NCBI RefSeq assembly: GCF_030269665.1
Contig: NZ_BSTS01000001.1
Location: 310,001-374,000 of the forward strand
From: Actinomycetospora sp. NBRC 106375
Lineage (GTDB): Bacteria > Actinomycetota > Actinomycetes > Mycobacteriales > Pseudonocardiaceae
Reading direction: 5' to 3'
DNA length: 64,000 nucleotides
This document shows, one piece after another, positions 54,179 through 61,537 of the stretch (positions are counted from its first letter, which is position 1; each line of letters starts with the position of its first letter). Under the pieces are notes generated by a model. It made no database searches. It saw only the letters and a list, made by a program, of their open reading frames with translations, and was not told the DNA's origin. The translations under genes were made by a program, and so were the position numbers.

Positions 54179-54236
54179 ATCAGGAGCGCACCACGCACCT
54201 CACCGGGTCGGTAGAGGTGGGTGACGCGCTCCTGAT
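54179..54236. repeat. GATCA-bounded hairpin, distant copy, downstream of eutC
   Basis: ATCAGGAGCGC...GCGCTCCTGAT: 11-bp outer arms are perfect, then CACGCACCTC/GAGGTGGGTG with one mismatch, loop ACCGGGTCGGTA. It lies 27-84 bp beyond the eutC stop and can act as terminator. Same design as the hairpins at 2333 and 2627. Confidence 0.75.
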
Positions 54237-54262
54237 AGCCGCCGCGCCCCCCAGCGGACCGC

Positions 54263-54988
54263 TCAGCCCGCCGCCGACGGCAGCGCCGCGCCGGTGTCCT
54301 TGAGCTCGACACCCGACAGCTGCCGGCGGAAGGACTCCGTCATCAGCGCGGCGAGGACCTCCGCGGCGGCGTCGTAGGTCAGCCCGTCGGGCGGGCGGAT
54401 GTTCGAGACGCAGTTGCGCTCGGAGTCGACGCGCCCGTGCCGCGGCTCCCAGGTCAGGTACGCGCCGAGGGAGTCGGGTGCGGACATCCCGGGCCGCTCG
54501 CCGATGAGCACGAGCACCATCCGGGCGCCGAGCGCCACCGCGATCTCGTCGCCCAGAGCCACGCGCGCCTGCTCGGCGACGACGACCGGCGCGACCGTCC
54601 ACCCCTCGAGCCGCGGCAGCAGCGCGTCGAGCAGGCCGACCGCGTGCTCCGCCACGGCCGTCGCGGAGAGCCCGTCGGCGACGACGACGGCGAGGTCGTG
54701 GTCGCCGGCCTCCAGCGACGCGTCCGGGGAGAGCCGGCGCCCGAGGTCGGGGCGCTGCAGGTACTCGGCGCGGTCGGCCGCCTGCGAGTGCACGACAGGC
54801 CCGGCGCGCTCCCCCAGCGCCGCGACGACGGCGTCGGTGTCGAGCGCCGTGTGCACCGCGTCGCGGGCCTGCGCGTGGGCCGCGGCCAGGCGCAGGTTCT
54901 CGGCGGTGGTGAGCCCGTCGCCGGCCCGGCCGAGGCCGACGCGGGCCCGCGTGGCGGCGCGGAGGGTCTCCCAGGGATCGGTGCTCAT
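54263..54988 (-). CDS. eutC: Ethanolamine ammonia-lyase, small subunit
   Basis: 241 residues from the ATG at 54988 (ATGA overlap with eutB). Forms the lyase with EutB and helps hold adenosylcobalamin; it turns ethanolamine into acetaldehyde and ammonia. Recognisable stretch RPDLGRRLSPDASLEAGDHDLAVVVADGLSATAV, then GDEIAVALGARMVLVLIGERPGMS. Last gene of the operon. Confidence 0.95.
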   Translation of the reverse strand: MSTDPWETLRAATRARVGLGRAGDGLTTAENLRLAAAHAQARDAVHTALDTDAVVAALGERAGPVVHSQAADRAEYLQRPDLGRRLSPDASLEAGDHDLAVVVADGLSATAVAEHAVGLLDALLPRLEGWTVAPVVVAEQARVALGDEIAVALGARMVLVLIGERPGMSAPDSLGAYLTWEPRHGRVDSERNCVSNIRPPDGLTYDAAAEVLAALMTESFRRQLSGVELKDTGAALPSAAG

Positions 54989-56358
54989 CCCATCAGCGCC
55001 CGGATCGGCTCGGGCACCAGCTGCGGCACCCGCCCCGCGTCGTCGAGGAGCCCGACCGAGCCGAGCCACGTCTCGAACTCCGGCGCCGGACGCAGCCCGA
55101 GGGTCTGCCGCACCTGGAGCACGTCCTGGAACGACAGCGACTGGTAGTTGAGCATGATGTCGTCGCCGCCCGGCACGGTGATCACGAAGCCGCAGCCCGC
55201 GGCGCCGAGGGTGAGCAGCAGGGTGTCGGTGTCGTCGCTGTCGGCCTCGGCGTGGTTGGTGTAGCAGACGTCGACGCCCATGGGGACGCCGAGCAGCTTC
55301 CCGCAGAGGTGGTCCTCGAGCCCGGCACGCAAGATCTGCTTGCCGTCGTAGAGGTACTCCGGGCCGATGAAGCCGACGACGGTGTTGACGATCAGCGGGT
55401 CGAAGCGGCGGCACACCGCGTACGCCCGGGCCTCGAGCGTCTGCTGGTCGACGTCGTGGTGGGCGTCGGCCGAGAGCGCGGAACCCTGGCCGGTCTCGAA
55501 GTAGGTCACGTTCGATCCCACCGTGCCGCGGTCGAGTGCCAGCGCCGCCTGGTGGGCCTCGACCAGCTGGTCGAGTGTCACCCCGAAGCCCCGGTTGGCG
55601 GCCTGCGTGCCCGCCACCGACTGGAACACGAGATCCACCGGCGCGCCCTGCTCGAGGAGCTCCAGGGTCGTCGTCACGTGGGTGAGCACGCACGACTGGA
55701 TCGGCGCCGCGAGCCGCAGCCGCGCGTCGTCGATGAGGTCGAGCAGCGCGCGCACCGTCGAGGGCCGGTCGGTGGCCGGGTTGATGCCGACGACCGCGTC
55801 GCCCGCCCCGTGCAGCAGCCCGTCGACCAGCGACGCGGTGATCCCGACGGCGTCGTCGGTCGGGTGGTTGGGCTGCAGCCGCGTCGCGAGGCGCCCCTCG
55901 AGGCCGATCGTCGTCCGCAGGCCCGTGACGACCCGGGTCTTGCGGGCGACGGCGACGAGGTCGCCCACCCGCATGAGCTTGCTGACCGCCGCCACCATCT
56001 CCGGCGTGAGCCCGGGGGCGAGGGCGGCGAGCGCGGTGTCGTCGGCCTCCCACGACAGGAGCCAGTCGCGGAACCCGCCGACGGTCAGCGACCGCACGGG
56101 GCGGAACGCCGCGGCGTCGTGGGTGTCCATGATCAGCCGGGTGACGTCGTCGTCCTCGTAGGGCACGACGGCCTCGTCGAGGAAGTGCGACAGCGGCAGG
56201 TCGGCCAGCACCGTCTGCGCGGCGACCCGCTCCGCCGCCGACGCCGCGGCGACACCGGCCAGCACGTCGCCGGAGCGCAGCGGCGTGGCCTTCGCGAGCA
56301 GCTCCCGGAGGTCCGCGAAGGAGTACGAGTGCCCGCCCAGCGACGTCGACCAGCTCAT
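54985..56358 (-). CDS. eutB: Ethanolamine ammonia-lyase, large subunit
   Basis: 457 residues from the ATG at 56358. TIM-barrel active site with VVGINPATDRPSTV, the catalytic-Glu region YFETGQGSALSADAHHDVDQ and EARAYAVCRRF. Cobalamin-dependent radical enzyme. No microcompartment shell genes or EutA/EutT are in the window, so reactivation and the acetaldehyde step must be encoded elsewhere. ATGA overlaps on both sides. Confidence 0.97.
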   Translation of the reverse strand: MSWSTSLGGHSYSFADLRELLAKATPLRSGDVLAGVAAASAAERVAAQTVLADLPLSHFLDEAVVPYEDDDVTRLIMDTHDAAAFRPVRSLTVGGFRDWLLSWEADDTALAALAPGLTPEMVAAVSKLMRVGDLVAVARKTRVVTGLRTTIGLEGRLATRLQPNHPTDDAVGITASLVDGLLHGAGDAVVGINPATDRPSTVRALLDLIDDARLRLAAPIQSCVLTHVTTTLELLEQGAPVDLVFQSVAGTQAANRGFGVTLDQLVEAHQAALALDRGTVGSNVTYFETGQGSALSADAHHDVDQQTLEARAYAVCRRFDPLIVNTVVGFIGPEYLYDGKQILRAGLEDHLCGKLLGVPMGVDVCYTNHAEADSDDTDTLLLTLGAAGCGFVITVPGGDDIMLNYQSLSFQDVLQVRQTLGLRPAPEFETWLGSVGLLDDAGRVPQLVPEPIRALMG

Positions 56359-57791
56359 TCGAGCTCCTCCTCCGCCTTCGCCAGCGCCGCGAACTCCTCG
56401 TCGGGAGCGGCGGCGACGAGGTGGTGCCGCGAGTAGAAGCCGAAGTAGGCCATGAACACGGCGAAGGCCGCCAGCGCGCAGAGCGCGGCGACGACGTCGA
56501 CGAGGAACGTCGCCACGACGGCGGCCAGGGCGAGGACGAGGGCGACGCCGGTGGTGATGCGCCCGCCGGGCGTGCGGTACGGCCGGGGCAGGTCGGGGTT
56601 GCGGACGCGCAGGACCTGGTGCGCCACCATCATCAGCACGTAGGACAGCGTCGCCCCGAACACGGCGAGGTTGATGAGGATGTCGCCGTTGCCGGTGGCG
56701 GCGAGCACGAAGCCGATCGCGGCGGGGATGACGAGCGCGAGCGTCGGCGCCTTGCGGGCGTTGGTCTTCGACAGCGCCCGCGGCAGGTAGCCCGCGCGCG
56801 AGAGGGCGAAGGTCTGCCGCGAGTACGCGTAGATGATCGAGAAGAAGCTCGCGATGAGGCCGAGCAGACCGATGTAGTTCACGACCGTCGACAGCCACGT
56901 CGATCCCCCGGCCCCGGCCTCGAGGGCGCTGACCAGCGGGTTGTCGCTCTCCGAGAGCCCCTGCGCTCCCTGGGAGCCGGGGCCGAGCAGCAGCACGGCC
57001 GCCGCGGACACGACCAGCACGGCCATCGCGACGATGATCCCGCGGGGCACGGCGCGCACCGGGTCGCGCGCCTCCTCGGCGGCCAGCGGGACGCCCTCGA
57101 CCGCGAGGAAGAACCAGATCGCGAACGGGAAGCTCGCCCACACGCCGACCAGGCCGAACGGCAGCAGCGGCGACGCGCCGGCCGCGTCGGTGACGGGGAT
57201 GTCGGTGAGGTTGGCGGCGTCGAAGGACCCGATCGCGCCGACCGCGAAGAGGATCAGCCCGACGAGCGCGATGGCCGTGATGACGAACGTCGCCTTGAGC
57301 GCCTCGCCCACGCCGAGCAGGTGGATGCCGACGAAGACGACGTAGCAGGTCAGGTAGACCCACCAGCCGTCGGTGATCCCGAACAGCCCGAGCGACTCGA
57401 CGTAGCCGCCGATGAACGTCGCGATCGCGGCCGGGGCCACGGCGTACTCGAGCAGGATCGCCGCGCCCGTCGCGAAGCCGCCCCACGGGCCCATCGCCAC
57501 CCGGGCGAAGGTGTACCCGCCGCCCGCCGCCGGCAGGGCCGACGACATCTCGGCGAGCCCGAGCACCATGCAGGCGTACATGACGCCCATGAGGACGGCG
57601 GCGACCGCGAGCCCGCCCCAGCCGCCCTGGGCGAGCCCGAAGTGCCAGCCCGCGTAGTCACCGGAGATGACGTAGGCGACGCCGAGGCCCGCGAGCAGCA
57701 CCCAGCTGGCCGATCCGGCCTTCAGCTGGCGCGCGGCGAGGTAGTCGCTCGACGCGCCCGTCCCGGAGGACGATTCGACATGCTCCGCCAT
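56355..57791 (-). CDS. eat: Ethanolamine permease (APC superfamily)
   Basis: 478 residues from the ATG at 57791. About twelve helices. The first is GSASWVLLAGLGVAYVISGD, typical of the TIGR00908 ethanolamine permease, followed by YAGWHFGLAQGGWGG. It ends in an acidic C-terminus (FAALAKAEEELE). It feeds ethanolamine to EutBC, encoded directly downstream with an ATGA overlap. Confidence 0.93.
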   Translation of the reverse strand: MAEHVESSSGTGASSDYLAARQLKAGSASWVLLAGLGVAYVISGDYAGWHFGLAQGGWGGLAVAAVLMGVMYACMVLGLAEMSSALPAAGGGYTFARVAMGPWGGFATGAAILLEYAVAPAAIATFIGGYVESLGLFGITDGWWVYLTCYVVFVGIHLLGVGEALKATFVITAIALVGLILFAVGAIGSFDAANLTDIPVTDAAGASPLLPFGLVGVWASFPFAIWFFLAVEGVPLAAEEARDPVRAVPRGIIVAMAVLVVSAAAVLLLGPGSQGAQGLSESDNPLVSALEAGAGGSTWLSTVVNYIGLLGLIASFFSIIYAYSRQTFALSRAGYLPRALSKTNARKAPTLALVIPAAIGFVLAATGNGDILINLAVFGATLSYVLMMVAHQVLRVRNPDLPRPYRTPGGRITTGVALVLALAAVVATFLVDVVAALCALAAFAVFMAYFGFYSRHHLVAAAPDEEFAALAKAEEELE

Positions 57792-57888
57792 CCCCGTCCC
57801 CTTTCGCCCACCGGTGGACGCACAGCGTGAGACACGTGTGAAGCCCGTGGGTGACGAACGGGTTGCGATCGCCGACGGTCGTCGAGGC

Positions 57889-59217
57889 TCAGCCGACGGC
57901 GGCGCGCTCGGCGTCGGCGTCCGTCGCGTCGACCTCGTCGAGGCCGCGGCGGCTGGTCTCGCCGGCGGCGATGACGCACGCGACGGTGACCAGGCAGCAG
58001 GCCCCGATCACCACGGAGACCCAGAGCGCACTGCCGGTGCCCTGCAACAGCGCCGCGAACACCACCGGGCCGAGCCCGGCGCCGATACCGGCGACCTGGT
58101 AGCCCAGCGAGGCACCGGTGTAGCGGGCGCGCGTCGAGAACAGCTCGGTGTACAGCGCGGCGAGCGGGCCGTACATCGCGGCGTGCACCACGCCCTGCCC
58201 GACGACCACACCGAGCACGAGCAGCGCCGTCGACCCCGAGTCGACCATCGGGAAGAGCAGGAAGCCCCACACTGTCATCGCCAGGGCGCCGGCGAGCACG
58301 ACGGGACGCCTGCCGACGCGGTCGGACAGCGCGGCGAAGCCGAGGATGCCGACCACCGCGACGACCGACGAGACGGTCAACGCGTTCAGGACGGTCGCGC
58401 GCGGGATCCCCGCCTGCACCGCGTAGGCGATGACGAACGTCGTCAGCACGCCCTGCGCGACGAAGGCCCCGAAGCCGATGCCGACCGACAGCAGCAGGTT
58501 GCGCGGATGACGACGCAGCACCTCGAGCAGCGGGGGCGCCGCGGGTCCGGCCTCGGCCCGGGCCCGGGCGAACACCGGGGTCTCCTCGACCCGCGCCCGC
58601 ACGAACAGCCCGACCGCGAGCAGCACCGCGGACGCGAGGAACGGCAGCCGCCAGCCCCACTCGAGGAAGCCCGCCTCGCCGGCGATCGCGGCGGCCCCGG
58701 CGAGGGCGGCGGTCGACAGCACCATCCCGCTCGGAGCGCCGGCGTTGGTGAAACCGGCCCAGAGCCCCCGGCGCGACGACGCGTGCTCGGCGGACATCAG
58801 CACCGCGCCGCCCCACTCGCCGCCGACCGCGACACCCTGGAGGACGCGCAGGAGCACCAGGAGCACCGGGGCCCAGACCCCGATCTGGGCGTAGGTCGGC
58901 AGCGCGCCGATGAGGACGCTGACCGTCCCCATCATGACCATGGTCACGACCAGCATCTTCTTGCGACCGACGCGGTCGCCGAAGTGCCCGAACAGCACCC
59001 CGCCGAGCGGGCGGGCGAGGTAGCCGGTGGCGAGGGTGCCGAAGCTGGCCACCGTGCCGACGAGCGGGTCGAGCGTCGAGAAGAACACCTTCGCGAAGAC
59101 CACGGCCGACGCGGTCGCATAGAGCAGGAAGTCGTAGTACTCGATGACGCTGCCCAGATAGCTGGACAGGACCGCCCGTCGGAGCTGGGTCCGGGACTGC
59201 GCGTCGGCGTCGGCCAC
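57889..59217 (-). CDS. MFS transporter, metabolite:H+ symporter (MHS) type
   Basis: 442 residues from the GTG at 59217 behind AGGAGAGG. Signatures: YYDFLLYATASAVVF, the loop GHFGDRVGRKKMLV, and LQGVAVGGEWGGAVLM, which is characteristic of MHS carriers such as ProP/KgtP. About twelve helices. It lies 97 bp upstream of eat on the same strand and may import ethanolamine-related or organic-acid substrates. Divergent from the PaaX-family gene. Confidence 0.88.
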   Translation of the reverse strand: MADADAQSRTQLRRAVLSSYLGSVIEYYDFLLYATASAVVFAKVFFSTLDPLVGTVASFGTLATGYLARPLGGVLFGHFGDRVGRKKMLVVTMVMMGTVSVLIGALPTYAQIGVWAPVLLVLLRVLQGVAVGGEWGGAVLMSAEHASSRRGLWAGFTNAGAPSGMVLSTAALAGAAAIAGEAGFLEWGWRLPFLASAVLLAVGLFVRARVEETPVFARARAEAGPAAPPLLEVLRRHPRNLLLSVGIGFGAFVAQGVLTTFVIAYAVQAGIPRATVLNALTVSSVVAVVGILGFAALSDRVGRRPVVLAGALAMTVWGFLLFPMVDSGSTALLVLGVVVGQGVVHAAMYGPLAALYTELFSTRARYTGASLGYQVAGIGAGLGPVVFAALLQGTGSALWVSVVIGACCLVTVACVIAAGETSRRGLDEVDATDADAERAAVG

Positions 59218-59324
59218 GCCGCACCTCTCCTGTGTGGTCGGGGTCACGGAAGTCCGCTCAATGTAGGCAGATGCGGAACGGCCGTCAACAATGTGCCCAA
59301 CATCATGAGCGCTAGTCTCGTGGC

Positions 59325-60206
59325 GTGTCCGAGGCCCTCGAGCCCGTCGACGACGCGGCCGTCGACACGCCCCGCCCGCAGGCCGTCCTGCTGACCTTCC
59401 TGGGCGGCTACCTGCTGCGGCGCCGGGTGCACGTGGCCACGAGCAGCCTCGTCGACGTCCTCGGACGGGCCGGTGTCTCGGAGCACGCCACGCGCTCGAC
59501 GGTCAGCCGCATGGCCCGGCGCGGGCAGCTGCACCGGGCCCGCCGCGGCCGCCAGGTCTACGTCGGGCCGACGCCCGGCACACGCGAGATCCTCCTCGGC
59601 GGCGAGGCGCGGATGTGGCACTCCGAGGTCGTCGACGCGGGATGGGACGGCTCCTGGACCCTGCTGTCGTTCTCGCTGCCCGACGCCTGGGCGCGCGAGC
59701 GCCACCTGCTGCGCGCCCGGCTGGTGTGGGCGGGGTTCGGGCCGCTGCAGGGCGGGCTGTGGATCGCCCCGGGCCGCGCCGACCTCGGCGAACTCGGCGA
59801 GGGGCTCGGGCTCGACGGGCGCCTGCGCGCCTTCACCGCCCGGGCGCTCGAGCCCACCGACGTCGACGGCCTCGTGCGCGACGCCTGGGACCTGCCCGCG
59901 CTCGCCGCGCGGTACGAGGCGTTCCTGGCCCGCTGGGGCGACGAGGCCACGCGGCCCCGGACGGACCCCCTGGCCGCGCAGCTGCTGCTGGAGGCCGACT
60001 GGCTCCAGGCGATCCGCCGCGATCCGCGCCTGCCCCGGCGCCACCTGCCCGGCGACTGGCCCGCCGAGCCCGCCCACGCCCTGTTCCGCGAGCTCCACGA
60101 CGCGTACGGGCCCGGGGCCCGCGCCGGCGTCGCCGCGCTCGACGTCCTGCCCGATGCCGAGGCCGAGGCAGAGGCCGGCCGAGGCAGAGGCGGGGCCGTC
60201 GACTAG
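59325..60206 (+). CDS. PaaX-family transcriptional regulator
   Basis: 293 residues from the GTG at 59325. N-terminal HTH QAVLLTFLGGYLLRRRVHVATSSLVDVLGRAGVSEHATRSTVSRMARRGQL, then the PaaX linker (VVDAGWDGSWTLLSFSLPDAWARERHLLRARLVWAGFG) and C-terminal cap. PaaX members bind phenylacetyl-CoA or related CoA thioesters. It probably controls the divergent MHS gene or the nearby CoA operon. Its TAG stop overlaps the MarR stop. Confidence 0.88.
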   Translation: MSEALEPVDDAAVDTPRPQAVLLTFLGGYLLRRRVHVATSSLVDVLGRAGVSEHATRSTVSRMARRGQLHRARRGRQVYVGPTPGTREILLGGEARMWHSEVVDAGWDGSWTLLSFSLPDAWARERHLLRARLVWAGFGPLQGGLWIAPGRADLGELGEGLGLDGRLRAFTARALEPTDVDGLVRDAWDLPALAARYEAFLARWGDEATRPRTDPLAAQLLLEADWLQAIRRDPRLPRRHLPGDWPAEPAHALFRELHDAYGPGARAGVAALDVLPDAEAEAEAGRGRGGAVD

Positions 60207-60628
60207 TCGGTGAGGTTCGTCCGGCAGCGGTTGAGCATCGCGCGCAGGACCGTCTGCTCGTCGGGGCCGAAGCCGGCGATCATGCGTTCCTCGACGGCGT
60301 CGGCGCCCGGCCCGACGCGGGCCAGCAGCTCGCGGCCCTCGTCGGAGAGGCCGATGAGCACCCGCCGGCCGTGGGACGGGTCGGGAGTGCGCGTGATCCA
60401 GTGCCCGCGGTCCAGCGCGGCGAGGAGGTCGCCCATCGCCTGAGGGCTGACGAACGCGTTGCGGGCGAGCTCGGCACCGGTCTGGCCCTCGCGACGGGAC
60501 AGGACCGTCAGCGCCGTCCACTGCGGGACGGTGCACCCCGTGGGCCGCAGCAGGTCATCGAGCGCGGCACGGACGGCGAGCTCCACCTGTTTGATCGCGT
60601 AGAGCAGCGTGGGACCGGGTGGCGTCAC
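60203..60628 (-). CDS. MarR-family transcriptional regulator
   Basis: 141 residues from the GTG at 60628, chosen for its GGGAGGG ribosome-binding site; a GTG at 60658 would add 10 residues. MarR winged helix with VPQWTALTVLSRREGQTGAELARNAFVSPQAMGDLLAALDRGHWI and PSHGRRVLIGLSDEGREL. Its stop shares CTAG with the PaaX stop (60203-60206). Divergent from the CoA operon, which it likely controls through the palindromes at 60668-60706. Confidence 0.9.
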   Translation of the reverse strand: MTPPGPTLLYAIKQVELAVRAALDDLLRPTGCTVPQWTALTVLSRREGQTGAELARNAFVSPQAMGDLLAALDRGHWITRTPDPSHGRRVLIGLSDEGRELLARVGPGADAVEERMIAGFGPDEQTVLRAMLNRCRTNLTD

Positions 60629-60667
60629 GGTGCCCTCCCTTTCGCGTCGACGCGCCACAGCCTAATG

Positions 60668-60706
60668 TCAGGCTCCCTGATACAGGGCATGACCCATGAC
60701 ATGCCC
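60668..60706. promoter_or_regulatory. Two palindromic candidate MarR operators
   Basis: TCAGG-CTC-CCTGA (60668-60680) and GGGCATG-ACCCATGA-CATGCCC (60685-60706) are both perfect inverted repeats in the 97-bp region between the MarR gene and the enoyl-CoA hydratase gene. Confidence 0.55.
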
Positions 60707-60724
60707 GCCCGAGGAGGGAGCACG

Positions 60725-61537
60725 ATGGGCGAGCCGGCGGCACCGGAACCGGTGGAGGCCGTGGCCTCCCTCCTGCCGCGGTCGCTCGCGCTGCACCGCG
60801 ACGGGCCGGTCGCCGTGCTGCGCCTCGCGCGGCCCGACAAGCGCAACGCCCTCGACGACGCGACCGTCCTGGGGCTGGAGACCTTCTTCGGCTCGCCCCC
60901 GGCGGACGTCCGCGCCGTGGTGCTCGACGCCGAGGGCGACCACTTCTCCGCCGGGCTCGACCTCGCCGAGCTCGGCGAGACCGACGCGGTCGCCGGCGTC
61001 GAGCACTCCCGGTTCTGGCACCGCGTCTTCGAGCGCATCGAACGCGGCCGGCTGCCCGTTGTCGCCGCGCTGAAGGGCGCCGTCGTCGGCGGCGGGCTCG
61101 AGCTCGCCGCGGCCACCCACGTCCGCGTCGCCGACCCGAGCGCGTTCTACGCGCTGCCCGAGGGCCGGCACGGCCTGTTCGTCGGCGGCGGCGGGTCGGT
61201 GCGCATCCCGCGGCTCATCGGCGTCGCCCGGATGACCGACATGATGCTCACCGGCCGGGTCCTCGACGCCGCCGAGGGCCAGCAGCTCGGGATCTCCACC
61301 TACCTCACCGAGCCCGGTGGCGCCTCGGCGAAGGCCCTCGAACTGGCGCACCGGATCGCCGCCAACCCGCCGAGCAGCACCTACGCCGTCCTCCAGGCGC
61401 TGCCACGCATCGCGGCCGCCCGCGAGGACGAGGGCTTCCTCCTCGAGTCCCTCATGGCCGCGATCACCTCGAGCAGCGCCGAGGCGCAGGGCCGCATGTC
61501 CGCGTTCCTCGACGGGCGCGCCGGGAAGGTCCGCTGA
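60725..61537 (+). CDS. Enoyl-CoA hydratase/isomerase (crotonase) family protein
   Basis: 270 residues from the ATG at 60725. Crotonase fold: VLDAEGDHFSAGLDLAELGE (oxyanion hole), KGAVVGGGLELAAATHVRVAD (second oxyanion glycines), and the LPEGRHGLFVGGGGSVRIPRLIG stretch. It usually hydrates enoyl-CoA; the Glu pair is not both obvious (the second catalytic acid position reads E in PEGRHG), so the precise reaction is open. TGATG overlap with the next gene. Confidence 0.9.
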   Translation: MGEPAAPEPVEAVASLLPRSLALHRDGPVAVLRLARPDKRNALDDATVLGLETFFGSPPADVRAVVLDAEGDHFSAGLDLAELGETDAVAGVEHSRFWHRVFERIERGRLPVVAALKGAVVGGGLELAAATHVRVADPSAFYALPEGRHGLFVGGGGSVRIPRLIGVARMTDMMLTGRVLDAAEGQQLGISTYLTEPGGASAKALELAHRIAANPPSSTYAVLQALPRIAAAREDEGFLLESLMAAITSSSAEAQGRMSAFLDGRAGKVR

